Source: Acanthosoma haemorrhoidale
Taxonomy: Eukaryota > Arthropoda > Insecta > Hemiptera > Acanthosomatidae
NCBI GenBank assembly: GCA_930367205.1
Contig: OV884009.1
Location: 87,007,189 to 87,071,188, forward strand
Reading direction: 5' to 3'
Length of the DNA stretch: 64,000 nt
Shown piece by piece: positions 35,314 through 46,240 of the stretch. How positions within the stretch are numbered: the first letter of the stretch is position 1; each line of letters begins with the position of its first letter. Made by a program: the position numbers and the translations under genes. The notes under the pieces are model-generated. The model was not told the DNA's origin. It worked only from the letters and a program-made list of their open reading frames with translations, and made no database searches.

Positions 35314-35570
35314 ATGGCTGATTTTTGTGAACAGCGCTCAACCGAGATGTTTTGCTCCATGTTCGGGAAAACTAGCTCTTGAAATGTTAAAGAATGATGT
35401 TATGGGGAAAACTCAAGTGTCTAAGTGGTTTTCCTGTTTTAAAAATGGGGTAATTGCATTTAATGATCAACCTCGCGCTGGACGTCCTTCGACGGCCCAA
35501 ACCAATGAGAATGACCAATGAAAAAGTATATTGACTTGAATGGAGAGTACATTGAAGGGGATTAAAGGTT
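35314..35570 (+). pseudogene. Mariner-family transposase N-terminus (remnant)
   Basis: An ATG at 35314 begins MADFCEQRSTEMFCSMFGKT. After a frameshift the frame continues LEMLKNDVMGKTQVSKWFSC, FKNGVIAFNDQPRAGRPSTA and QTNEND to a TGA at 35519-35521. This is the first helix-turn-helix region of mariner transposases (K-x-Q-V-x-x-W-x-x-x-F-K-x-G, then D-x-P-R-x-G-R-P-S-T). A few degenerate codons follow. The second HTH and the DD34D catalytic core are missing, as are recognisable terminal repeats. No activity is possible. Confidence 0.85.
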
Positions 35571-35917
35571 TGTTGTAAAAAAGTTAAATAAATCACTATG
35601 TGATCGGTTTAGTTCGGTTTCTTTTGGGCATGCCATCGTACATACATATGTTTACGACCAGGAAGGCGTGTGCAAACTTCCAATCCAAAAGTTACTATCC
35701 CGCATTCCGACCCCTACTTAATGATTGTAAGTAATCAGTAATTCTGGATTTAGGTGAGTGGGATGTTAACTACTGTTCTCAATTATATTTGTTTAGTATT
35801 AGTATTATTTATTTTATTGTGAATTTTGTGTAAAAAATAAAAGTCCGCGCTAGGGGGAGAAATACTACTGCCTCCACGACTTCTTACCAGATGGTTCACA
35901 ACCCCTACCCTCCCTTT
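35571..35917. other. No gene recognised
   Basis: AT-rich spacer between the mariner scrap and the gypsy remnant. Confidence 0.5.
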
Positions 35918-36960
35918 AGGTCTCCTATGGCTGCATTAGCTATGCATAGGGTATCGGGCTATAGGGTATTTCCGTCCATACGTGTTCGGAAGGAAATTTA
36001 GGATGCTTACGGACCACGGACCACTGCAATGAGTTGGCAAAATGAAAGATTCCTCCACTAGGTGGAAGGAGTTCCTAGCGCAGTACAACATCGACATTGT
36101 GTATAAGCCCGGGACAGAAAACATAGTGGCAGATTGGCTGTCGCGAGCCATTATGGCAAATGGTGTGAAAGAAGGAGAACCATCGGGCAGGATACGTCAG
36201 TTCATAGAAGAATGGACGCCGGGAGAAGCACAAGGGGATGGGGAACAGGAAGATAAAACCGGAAGAGAAAACGCGTTAAATCTCTGGTTTCAATTTTATG
36301 GCCTGCCGGAGTGGATCTCCTCGGATGGGGGGGGGGCGGGAATTTGACAACGACAAGGTGAGGGTGGAGATGGCAAAGAGAAACATCACGGGACACGTAA
36401 ATACCCCCGGTCATCCCAAAATTAGAGGAGCCATTGAGCGCTTCCATGGCACCATCAGTGACCACCTCAGAGTGTTCAGGTGGATAAGGGTCTGCAGGTG
36501 AAGGACGCAATGCTGATGGCAGTGGGGGCTTATAACCACTCAATCCATGCGACCACAGCCTTTGCACCCTTTGAGGTGCTCTTCGGGTTGCGCGCGCGAA
36601 CGCGCAACTGATTGGAGACAGCGGCAGACGAAGGGATGGCAGGTCGGGTTGTTAATGCGCACGTGCATCTGGGGAAAACGCGGAAGACGGTACGTGACTG
36701 GATTATGCTGAAAAACCAGGCGGGTCACGAAAGGTAATCTAAAGGTGCGGGATATCATGGGAGATATTTCCATCGGAACGGTCGTTTACCGCAGGTTAGG
36801 GTCTAACCGATCCAAGGAACCAATGCGGTTCACCTTCAAAGTGACGGTCATTCGCGAACACAATGTGGTGACCATCGATAGTGTGACCTCACCCATTAAA
36901 AGGCAGACTGTTCATATAGAACAATTAAGACTCCCACCACAAGGAGGAGAGGGGGTCTCG
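35918..36960 (+). pseudogene. Gypsy pol fragment: RNase H end, integrase core and C-terminus
   Basis: RNase H is marked by FRMLTDHGPL near 36000 and by IVYKPGTENIVADWLSR at 36096-36150. The integrase zinc finger and first catalytic Asp are deleted. The core resumes at FYGLPEWISSDGG (second Asp near 36323), then GHPKIRGAIERFHGTISDHL with the catalytic Glu near 36435. The C-terminal part, in another frame, has VVYRRLGSNRSKEPMRF and VHIEQLRLPP. A run of ten G at 36327-36336, right after the second Asp, shifts the frame, and another shift lies near 36477. I place it in the gypsy group by inference from the GHPK-RG-IERFH wording. Confidence 0.85.
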
Positions 36961-37112
36961 GGCGAATAGAAGGGTGTGCTCTCGCTCTTCCCCGGAGCGC
37001 TGGATTTGGGAGTAACAAGAGTAAGAACGATCTGTAAACTCGTGCGGATGCACCCAAACTGGTGCGGGGGGGTTGAGATCTGGACAGCACCAATATACCT
37101 TAATCCCCAATT

Positions 37113-37134
37113 ATCGGGATGTAAACATCCCGAT
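37113..37134. repeat. Perfect 9-bp hairpin in the gypsy LTR-like region
   Basis: atcgggatg at 37113-37121 pairs with catcccgat at 37126-37134 around a taaa loop. It lies just before the TATA-like tgtatata. In a retroelement LTR such a hairpin may be part of the promoter or RNA leader; that role is a guess. Confidence 0.7.
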
Positions 37135-37208
37135 TGTATATATGGGGGGTTAATACTGAGCATAAAACAGTCTTGTGTCAACTTTCATGCGTGTTTATTT
37201 CAACTACC

Positions 37209-38044
37209 TTTTTTCTTTTTTTTTTTGTGTTTTCGAGTTCATAATCTTTAACTTATATATATTAGACCTCACACATATATCAGAGAAGTAAGGCATTGTT
37301 CAACGTTACATAAATGGGGTGGATTTCGCTGGCTAGGATGAGGTATAAAACTACTGGAGAGGTGCTGTACGAATGCTTCAGATCGTTCTGTTTGACGCAG
37401 CCGAAGAAGTAGTAGATACGATACGCGATGTTATTTCAGGGTTTGTTTGCAGAGCTCTCCAGATAGATTACTTCCAATTATATTTAGTATAATTTTACGT
37501 ATGATTCATGCATACTTGATGTGTGCAGCAATACTCAACTGTGAAATTCAAAACCAGTAATATTTCAAGTAAATAACTGCTTGATATTATTTGAATATGA
37601 AAATATATGGGATCGTCCCTCAATTTCAGTATTGGCGACAAAGTGACGTGTCATGATTGGGGGGATGAATGGAACTGGCGAGATATGGTGCATGAGCGGT
37701 GTCGTTCACATTTACCGACGAATCGAGTTATTTCATGCTTTCAAAGCTTTTACACCGGCCGCTGTTCAATTTTACACAGGTCCACCGATGAACCAACTTA
37801 AACGATTTACCCTCGCAAATATTTAATCCCCACAAGGATTTGTGTTTTTTGTGGTGTTCCATTTTTGATGAGGGAGGTTGTTATTTTAAAACATAAACTG
37901 TACTCATACCTAAGTGCCGGTTGGTTTCAAACATGATTGAGCCATTATTGGCGGGTAAATAAAAATAATATAAACTAATTTTTAATTCTCTATCTATTTT
38001 AGAAACTTCAAAAAATATGATTGAAATTTTATTCATGCAATATA
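37209..38044. other. No gene recognised
   Basis: The open frame 37607-37801 is cysteine- and tryptophan-containing but unassigned. Confidence 0.45.
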
Positions 38045-38370
38045 TACATACACATTATGTCCAGGAGCCCCCTCTCCCAAGGCTATTCCCCAGAAAGCCA
38101 GTGGAAAGGAAGGAAGCAGCGGAGCTCCTTCCTTATCCCCCCACCTCCTTATTCCACTGTTTCGCCGTGAGGTGAAGACCATAGAGAGGGCAAGAGAGTC
38201 ACAGACGCTCAGTGGCGATGATGGCAAATGCCCATGGCAAAGACCCCAAGGCAAGCGAGGCCAATGCCATTTTAGGTGACGAGGAAGCTTGTAAGTAAGT
38301 GTATTACTGGATACCGAGTTGACAAGAGGGTTTGTGGATAGGTATAAGAAAAAGTCATGCAAAAAAATCC
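38045..38370 (-). mobile_element. Jockey-clade LINE 3' fragment, sister to family B
   Basis: The minus strand reads LPRHLKWHWPRLPWG where B has PPRRLKWQWPRDLL. It is followed by a UTR in which SVCDSLALS mirrors the B UTR phrase that translates as TVCGSRALR. Overall divergence is high. Only about 330 bp remain, with no catalytic motif. Confidence 0.6.
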
Positions 38371-40320
38371 GGTTCATATTGGCTTTTAATATTTCTTAAC
38401 TTCCTATTTAAAAAAAAATTTATGTTCTCATTGTTTGCCCATGGTCAAGGACATATTGAAGGCGATAACGCAAAGTAATGAAAACTAATTGAAGTATTTG
38501 AAAAATGTCTTTCAAGCCATTTCAATAGGTTTTATGTCATTATTTTGTGTATTTACATTTTTTCTCAGAAAAAGCAAGTAGATCTTTCATAATCATTTAA
38601 TAAAATTGCATAAAAGTCTTTAGAGTCCCGTGAGTTTCTTCGCTTTGTACGTCCTTTGAATCGTTAATAGTATTTTATTTGGCAAAATAAAAAATTCTAT
38701 TTGAATAATGAACTGAGAGACTGATCCTTGGAACAAAATATTGAAGGTAAAGTCTGTTAGCCTAAAACAAACATAACCGTAGCAGACTACTTCCTGAAGA
38801 TAGACCCGCCACGCTCTGAAGGCTGGAAGGCTTGTATTTTCACCTTCCGCAGGATTGTATTGTCAGCAAGCTACAAGTTAGCTTACCTGTTGGGGTGTGT
38901 GAAGTTGACGCTTAGTAAATTATTGTTAACTTAGCTGAGTGTTTGAGCCTGCGTATGGCACGAAGCTCGCAAACTTCGCCGTCTTTTCGTTTATCTTACA
39001 AATCGCTGTGTGACTATAATCATTTAAATAACTCTCATTGATTTATCATTGAAATTGATTGTAGGCAGCAGTGGCCGGAGTACTACAGAGACATGGGTTC
39101 TATCTTTGTCTCCTTGAAGTGGTTTAAAAAAATAGTTTCCATATTTTTGATCAAAGTACTTAATTCTATTTCTTATTAATTTCAACAACAACAAAATCTA
39201 TTTAACTGAAACAATTTATTAATCCTATTAAAGCCTGCGCGGAACGTAATCGGGCTTAAAATTGTTTGTATTCAAAAATTTATTTTTTTTGAAATACATG
39301 AAATATTTTTGAGCTATCGTCTTTAACCTTGCGGGAAAACTTAATTTTAAATCATAAATATTTTTTGAGCAAGGACTTGACTAAGTCTTACAAGTTAACG
39401 AAGAGACTTTTAATTATTGTTTACAAACACCTCGAGGTGTTTTGACGCATTTTAGTAACAGCTGTCGTGGAACAGACATACGTACAAACCATAGAACAGA
39501 TAAAAGACAATTAGTCGGTACCTGAATAAAAGCAATGCCTCTGCCTATGCAATAAGTACTTAATCCAGTCTGTAAAACTAAAATAGCTAATATATGCTAG
39601 CAATGCTACATTGAAGATGGTGGCAGCTGCAATCTACGGTGACATATATACATACACTAAACACACACACCACAGAGATACACTAAAAAAAGGTGAGTCC
39701 ACTAATCCCTGCAACAACTAGTTTCATAATGTTATGTTATTGAGAAACTCATTCACGTTTGAGCTGCATAATTTGATCCAATATACATGTTATTTATTTG
39801 TATCTCCTTTGACTTGAAGGAGAAATTCGATGAAGAAACCCTAGCCAGCCGATCTCTTGGTTACCCCATCTCATAACCCGATGTGGAATCATATCCCTAT
39901 TCTCACTCCATCCATGCTGACTTAACCTTACCTACTTCGTACCTTCCCATTGGAGACACAAACTGTCCTGAGGTAAGGGGGGTTCAGCTCGGGGGTGATA
40001 TCAGCTGTGAAACAAATTCAAAAGAAGCCGATCTTGTAGCCAGTGGTCGGCTATTTATTAACTAAACATGTCCAGAAAAAACTGTTTAGTCGAGTAGTGA
40101 AGTAAAATGAGTGATTTGATTGAATAAGACGGATGGTAGACAAGCAATAGCTATCTTTTCCCCACATTATCAAACACTAGCGCGCCACTGGACAGGTCAG
40201 TAGCGTTCATTAGTATTGTCATTCTCCTAAATCACTCGCCACTGTACTATCCCTTGTCAGAACACTCACTACCCTACGAATAATCGAGCTACCAATCAAT
40301 CACCAGTAAACTAAATTATT
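38371..40320. other. No gene recognised
   Basis: About 2 kb of AT-rich DNA. A short (AC)n run occurs at 39660-39672. No domain was found. Confidence 0.5.
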
Positions 40321-42669
40321 GGCCTAGCGTAAAAGTAAGAGGCCCTGATTGCCCTTCATATTTGGTTATTACTTTGAGATAGTTTTGATCAATTTTTTAG
40401 TGTGTGAAGAGATCAATAACATGAAGGGAGTGGTTTTAAGCAGTAACGGGGTAATTCTTTTCCGTCTGTACTGTCCGTGTGTTCCACAGTAGCCGTCGTA
40501 AAAAATACTTTACTGCCTCTAAGGTGTTCCCTTACCCTGGAGAATAAGACCTTTCATTCTTAAGTCGCTTCTGAGCCATGACTTGAGAAATCTTAGAGAG
40601 AAACAACTTAGATAACAGATGTCAATGACTTTTTTCACCTTTTTAATTGTTTTCATCGTATCCCCCCGTATTGTATCCTTACGAAAATATACGCTGAACC
40701 GAGGTGTTGTTAAATACACATTTAAACAAAATATTAGATAAAATTTCACCTACTACCGTACAACCCACAGGCTTCATTACAAGTTCATTTATTGACACGT
40801 TAAAAAAAAAAATTACAAAACGCATTCTGCATAATTTTGCGCTTATTGAATTAAGTCTTAGAGTATGAAATTAGAAATAGAAAAAAAAAAGCCACAATTT
40901 TCGCCCTAGGAGGCCACATATTCCCGACAGAATCATCTTAAAAACGCACACATTCCCATCTCCAATACCATAGCAACAACGATACCGAGGAGTAATCCTA
41001 CGTAACATAACATTTAGGAAGCATGTCAAATTTAAAAACTCAATTAAAAATGTACCAGTAGTTTGAAAAACAATCTAAACTTTCTCTAAAAAATAAATTA
41101 ATCCTGAACAAATATGTAATTTGTCCGATATTAATGTATGGATGTGAAGAATGGAGTTTCACCTTCTTAAAAAATTCAAATTGTTCAAAATAATTTTCAC
41201 TCCGGGCAACTGCCCATATATAGCGAATGCTGTTATATCTTTATAGGGTAGAAATTTATAAAAATCCTTTATTGAAAAGTTGTGTTGGTCAGCAATTTAA
41301 GTTTAGGTCAGTGATTAGAGAAAGATCCTCGGCGAAATCAGATTAGCCGTGGGGGGGGGGGGGCTGGAAGCTGAAACCACAACCCAGACCCGATTGGTAT
41401 CCAACGGAAATCCCATGGGGCACAAAGGTCGGAAACGTCTTAAACCAATTCCGGACTAAGGGGCAAAGTAAACTTACTCTAAGTACCTCTCGGCCCTGCC
41501 TCAACATTAGATAATCAACTATTTTATAATAACAGTTTTTAAGTTAAGTGACTCCTGGTGGATCATGCAGGTTTTCGAATTAAAAATATTTAGTTAGGCA
41601 TGATTAAAAAAAATATGAGGAATCATTCAACTAATTTTTTGGATTATCATCGATTAATAACCTGATGATACTTTCTTGAGTTAGAAGTCAAATGAAATTT
41701 GATCTCCTGATGTCTATTGAAACTGTATTACTAAATAATTTCTAACTCTTCATGCAACAAATACGTTTCGATAGAAGGAAACCCTGGAACTTATCGTATT
41801 GGTCATCTTCATTGGATGATGGATTGATAGATGGTGGTCATCATATCTGAATAGCCTCTCTAATTTGTTCAGGATTAATTTATTTTTAGAGAAAGTTTGG
41901 ATTGTTTTTCAAACTACTGGTACATTTTTAATTGAGTTTTTAAATTTGACATGCTTCGTAAATGTTATGTTACGTAGGATTACTCCTCGGTATCGTTGTT
42001 GCTATGGTATTGGAGATGGAAATGTGTGCGTTTTTAAGATGATTTTGTCGGGAATATGTGGCCTCCTAGGGCGAAAATTGTAGCTTTGGTTTTTTTTTCT
42101 CTATTTCTAATTTTATACTCTAATACTTAATTCAATAAGCGCAAAATTATGCAGAATGCGTTTTGTAATTTTTTTTTTTATCGTGTCAATGAATGAACTT
42201 GTAATGAAGCCTGTGGGTTGTACGGTAGTAGGTGAAATTTTATCTAATATTTTGTTTAAATGTGTATTTTTAACAACACCTCGGTTCAACGTATATTTTC
42301 GTAAGGATACAATAAGGGGGGATACGATGAAAACAACTAATGGTGAAAAAAGTCATTGACATCTGTTATCTAAGTTGTTTCTCTCTAAGATTTCTCAAGT
42401 CATGGCACAGAAGCGACTTAAGAATGAAAGGTCTTATTTATTCCCCAGGGTAAGGGAACACCTTAGAGGCAGTAAAGTCTTTTTTACGACGGCTACTGTG
42501 GAACACACGGATAGTACAGACGGAAAAGAATTACCCCGTTACTGCTTAAAACCACTCCCTTCATGTTATTGATCTCTCCACACAAAAATTGATAAAAACT
42601 ATCTCAAAGTAATAACCAAATATGAAGGGCAATCAGGGCCTCTTACTAAATTCTGGTTTACGCTAGGCT
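40321..42669. repeat. Large fold-back: about 800-bp arms around a 749-bp spacer
   Basis: The left arm 40321-41113 and right arm 41863-42669 are inverted copies, about 90 percent or more alike by eye, with small indels such as a 9-nt extra in the right arm near 42650. They start gcctagcgtaaa on the outside and meet at attaatcctgaacaaat on the inside. The left arm is continuous with LINE-like coding sequence in the spacer, so the right arm looks like the inverted duplicate. Confidence 0.9.
40700..41345 (+). pseudogene. LINE reverse transcriptase fragment D (partly inside the fold-back)
   Basis: Plus-strand pieces in several frames read ILDKISPTTVQPTGFITSSF (near 40725-40800), RGVILRNITFRKHVKFKN (near 40987-41040), LILNKYVICPILMYGCEEW (near 41098-41156) and FKLFKIIFTP. 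The third is the LINE thumb motif K-L-x-L-x-K-x-x-I-x-P-I-L-x-Y-G-x-E-x-W. It differs from families A and B. The catalytic box is not visible, frames shift often and there is no intact ORF. Confidence 0.6.
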
Positions 42670-44947
42670 AGATTAATCTTGCGAACGGTTACAAGCTGTG
42701 GCCAAATGTGGAGTGATTAACTCCTGAGGCGAAAAATGTGGATCATATGTTAGCTGAAAGGCCGTTAGCGACGGACTCCTCAATTCCCTTAAAAAGGAGG
42801 AACCGGTAAATCACATAACACCTGAGGAAAGTACATAAACTCCTTTCAAGTACATCAAGAAAAGTAAGAAGTATATAGGTTGATATACGCCCATAGAGCC
42901 CCTACACACTTTGTTAACTTTTATTTGTCTCGTGAATCCTACATTTTTGAAATATGATTCCGAGTTATGGCCGATTACCTAGTCAGAATGTTATTTCAGA
43001 AAAACGCGAACTCTGTGAGGGTACAGTTTTTAAAGAATTAAAGCGAAGTGGCTGATAAATGTGAGCCCCGAATTGAACAAATGGCTAGGAAATGTGGATC
43101 CGACACCTGGTTGATTAACGACCTCTTCTTTCACTCATTTGATGGAAACGCACAGCTTTTGACAGGGGATTCCAAGACAGGGTGAATGATTGAATATTAT
43201 CGTAAGAAAAACCGTTAAAATTCACATAAATAAATTTACCCGTGAATCCATTGACCCGGTGTTTTCAGTTATTCGCCATTATTTTGTCCCCGATACATAG
43301 AGTGATATCTGACTACAAATGACCTCAAGGCAGATTTAGGTGAGGTCGGAATAGTATGTGAACGATTCTGGTCAATGCTTTAGAGCTGCTTGCTATCTTC
43401 ATCAGCTATCTTAGCTGAGCAAGAATGTCTTATATCTTCACCACTCTAATCAATGTTTTAAAAAAATGGGTTTGTAGACTCAGCTGCTCTTTTTTCTTAC
43501 TAGATAAGGCTGTAGGAACTGATTATTTGGATTAGTAAATCAAAAACAAATCGGTCAAAAACAATTTTTTGCTTCCCTGCTCAGAAGCGATTAATTGCAT
43601 CGATGTTATCCCGTGGCTGAGGACACATTAAAGATCACAATAAAAAATTCAAATATATTCCGAAAAATATTTGGAGCATAGTATGCCTTCGGTAAAGGGT
43701 CCGTAGACGTCTGAATTATTGTAGGAGGAAGAAGAAATGGAGGAAAGACAATAGCACCATTTCCGGTCTGTCAATTATTTAATCTCCCATTCATTGACAT
43801 TTATTTTCGCTCTTCTTCTCTGCTTTGGCAGGATTTTCTTTAAAACAATTAAGCCAATGAATCAAATCGGAAGCTCTTACTTTTCGCTTGGCATAGATGA
43901 ATGACCATCCGCAGCGATGAGCAATGATCTTAAATGTTTCCATGACTACTTCTTCATTCTTTCATTTTTACTTTCACAATTCAGCAGCTCGCTACATGTC
44001 AGTTATTGTGTTGTTTATTTCTGGAATGCTCCACGTTATGTAGGATTCCCATCTTCATTGGATGGAATTTAAATAATTTTGCTAGATTTAGGCAACATAT
44101 TATACCTATTAAAAGTTTTGTAGTGCGCATTTCATCAATAGATTAATCTGTTTTGATTTGATTCATGAAATGTTTTTTATTACTGCAAAGTATTTTAAAT
44201 GGGTTAATATTTTAAATGATTTAGCTTATGCAATTGTACATAGTTTAAATAAACTTGAACTGTAAAACTTTTCAAAAGTGACACTGAAATAAGATTTTGA
44301 AACTTTCAAGGGTCTCTTTCAACTTTTGGATAAAGAAGATGAAATAATATTAAAGTCTAATATGGTATAGTAAGAAACGCAACGAATTTAACAATAAAAT
44401 TGTGAAGCTAAGCTATCAAGAATGTTAAAAAAAAACTCAAAAGAAGAAGCTTTTGAAATACATATTCTTAAATATGAAATCTTTATTTGAAGAAAATAAA
44501 AAGAAGACTGTAATATGCCTCAAATAAGTTTTCTATAAAAAATTAGATTAGTACTGAAGGAAGCAACAAATATTTACTTCAAAGATATGAAAGACAAGCC
44601 ATCTAGATATGTAATATCTAGTACCAAGTATCTACATATGTTCTTAACTGTTCTAAAGCAAACTGAAAACTTTCCAAGAAAAATTAATTTAATGACACAT
44701 TAAACTTTCCCTCCGGAAACTGTTTTTTCATCTACAAACAGACTCATTAGAACCACACATATGTTCTAATTATTTTTATGACCTCCAAATATCTATCACC
44801 GTAGGACAGAGATCACCGACCTTTGGGTACCTAAAAGTACATCGGTACCTAACTGTACCTTTGTGTACCTACAAGAATATCGGTCGAGCGGTGGGCAGCA
44901 GCGTTTATTCAATTCTTTTAATCAATCCATGCGTCATTTTAATCCAT
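42670..44947. other. No gene recognised
   Basis: About 2.3 kb. The first kilobase (42670-43400) is less AT-rich than its surroundings but has no domain I can name. At 44825-44875 the hexamer gtacct recurs five times within about 45 bp. Confidence 0.45.
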
Positions 44948-45212
44948 CCAAAGCGTATGGAATCCTTTTAATGAACAGTCCTATGAACAATAGTAAATGC
45001 TCCTTGTTACGTCAGCAACAAAACCCTTCACAACGATCTTAATATACCCTACATTCTCGATTTCATCCCTTCCAAGTTCATGAAATCCCATAGTAGCCTA
45101 TCCAACCAACCTAATCCCCTAGCACAGTGATTGCACTGCACCACTCATCCCTATAACCCTCCTCTGAGACTAAAACGGCAGTGGCCTCGTGACCTGCTAT
45201 AAATGCGTAATA
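44948..45212 (+). pseudogene. Family B ORF2 C-terminus, broken
   Basis: It encodes a degraded form of the tail seen at 31390-31647 (SNKTLHNDLNIPYILDFIPS, KFMKSHSSLSNQPNPLAQ), then a TGA within the Q-S-L-H-C stretch at about 45127 and NPPLRLKRQWPRDLL with a TAA at about 45210. It has no catalytic residues. Confidence 0.75.
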
Positions 45213-45556
45213 GTGGGAGTCCTGACAATGGCCAGTTTCTCCAATCATGTCCTGATCGTATTGGCTCTCGCGATCAGGATTCATCAGCCTCCACTGGCTC
45301 GTATCCGGTGACGTGGCTGACGGTGGAGTGTGGGGGACTTCCTAAGACTCCGCTTCCTCTTTCGCATGCGAGGGAGGTGACAACCATGTGGATTTGGGAG
45401 GTCTCTTTTGAAAGGTTTGTGAGGTTTGTAAATAGCATATGAATGAGCAAGTGAATGAAAATTGTAAATATAGTATGAATGAAAACATTTATGACAATTA
45501 CTTATTGCCCAATGAGGCAGATTGTAATTTTATCATAATAAAGTTGTTTTATCAAT
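44948..45556 (+). mobile_element. LINE family B, short 3' copy
   Basis: It begins near aaagcgtatggaatcctttt, a mutated form of the B phrase gcgtatccaatcctttcaa, covers the ORF2 tail and 3' UTR, and ends after aattttatcataataaag. It is 5'-truncated. No target duplication was confirmed. Confidence 0.85.
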
Positions 45557-45853
45557 AATTATATGTAAATGACTATCCTATTTTTTGGAAAATTACTCTA
45601 CACGGATAATATTTGAAATCCCTAGATAATTATTCTTGTTAAAATAAGAGTCAGAGGTATGTATGTATTACAAGCTACACACTTACTCTACACCTATTGA
45701 TTTCTCAAAAGCATCTGTGTATAACAAACTGTGTTGTAAACTTTATCAATTATAGGTCGTTCAAGAATTAATTAGGATACTTCTTTGTAGGACGACCCAA
45801 AAATTCAACGTGTATACCAATAAAGGAACCTAATCAATACCTGCTTCGAAAAG

Positions 45854-46240
45854 GGTGAAACGGGGAGACTACTTCGGGCCGCTTCTTTCTGTGATTTATA
45901 CTAATGACTTGGAGTCACATTTAAAAAAACATTGATCGATGAAACGATATCATCATGGGATCGTATGAGTACGGCTAGGTTGTTTTTTGGTGACTCTAAA
46001 TTAGACCTTCAGGAAGAACTAATCACTCTCCAATTATATTGGGAGATAAATGGAATTAAAATAAACATTTTAAAACCTCTAGTGATCGATTCTATCAAAT
46101 AAGAACCCTTAAATATATGACATTATACTGTGAAGGGGACAAATTGAAACTTATAAAATTAAATAAAAATTAATATGTGACTTTTTCATCTTTGGGCTCT
46201 TCCATCCACAACCTAAATGCAAAAATAAAAATTAATTCAA
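45854..46240 (+). pseudogene. LINE reverse transcriptase fragment E, palm domain, decayed
   Basis: The frame at 45854-45935 reads VKRGDYFGPLLSVIYTNDLE, the G-V-P-Q-G-x-x-L-G-P-L-L-F-x-x-Y-x-N-D-L box just before the catalytic motif. After a shift, RLFFGDSKLDLQEELITLQL and YWEINGIKINILK follow at 45985-46075, in which the catalytic F-A-D-D has become F-G-D-S. GSSIHNLNAKI near 46200 matches the next block. It belongs to neither family A nor B and may be the missing middle of the lineage seen as fragment D. It is inactive. Confidence 0.7.

Larger units (their letters stand above)
35918..37208 (+). mobile_element. Ty3/gypsy LTR retrotransposon remnant (pol 3' part plus part of 3' LTR)
   Basis: The order is RNase H end, integrase core, integrase C-terminus, a purine-rich tract (aaggaggagaggggg near 36941-36955) and then LTR-like DNA with a TATA-like tgtatata at 37136. 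The 5' side is missing. No second LTR is visible in the window, so the LTR limits are inferred: about 36968 to 37208. Confidence 0.8.

Noticed and set aside
41341..41364. Long poly(G) run as a regulatory or quadruplex site
   Set aside because: A single uninterrupted G-run is more simply a slippage tract or sequencing artefact; nothing nearby supports a function.
44820..44890. Cluster of gtacct hexamers as a binding-site array
   Set aside because: The spacing is irregular, it has no gene next to it and the cluster is short, so chance or old simple repeat is likelier.
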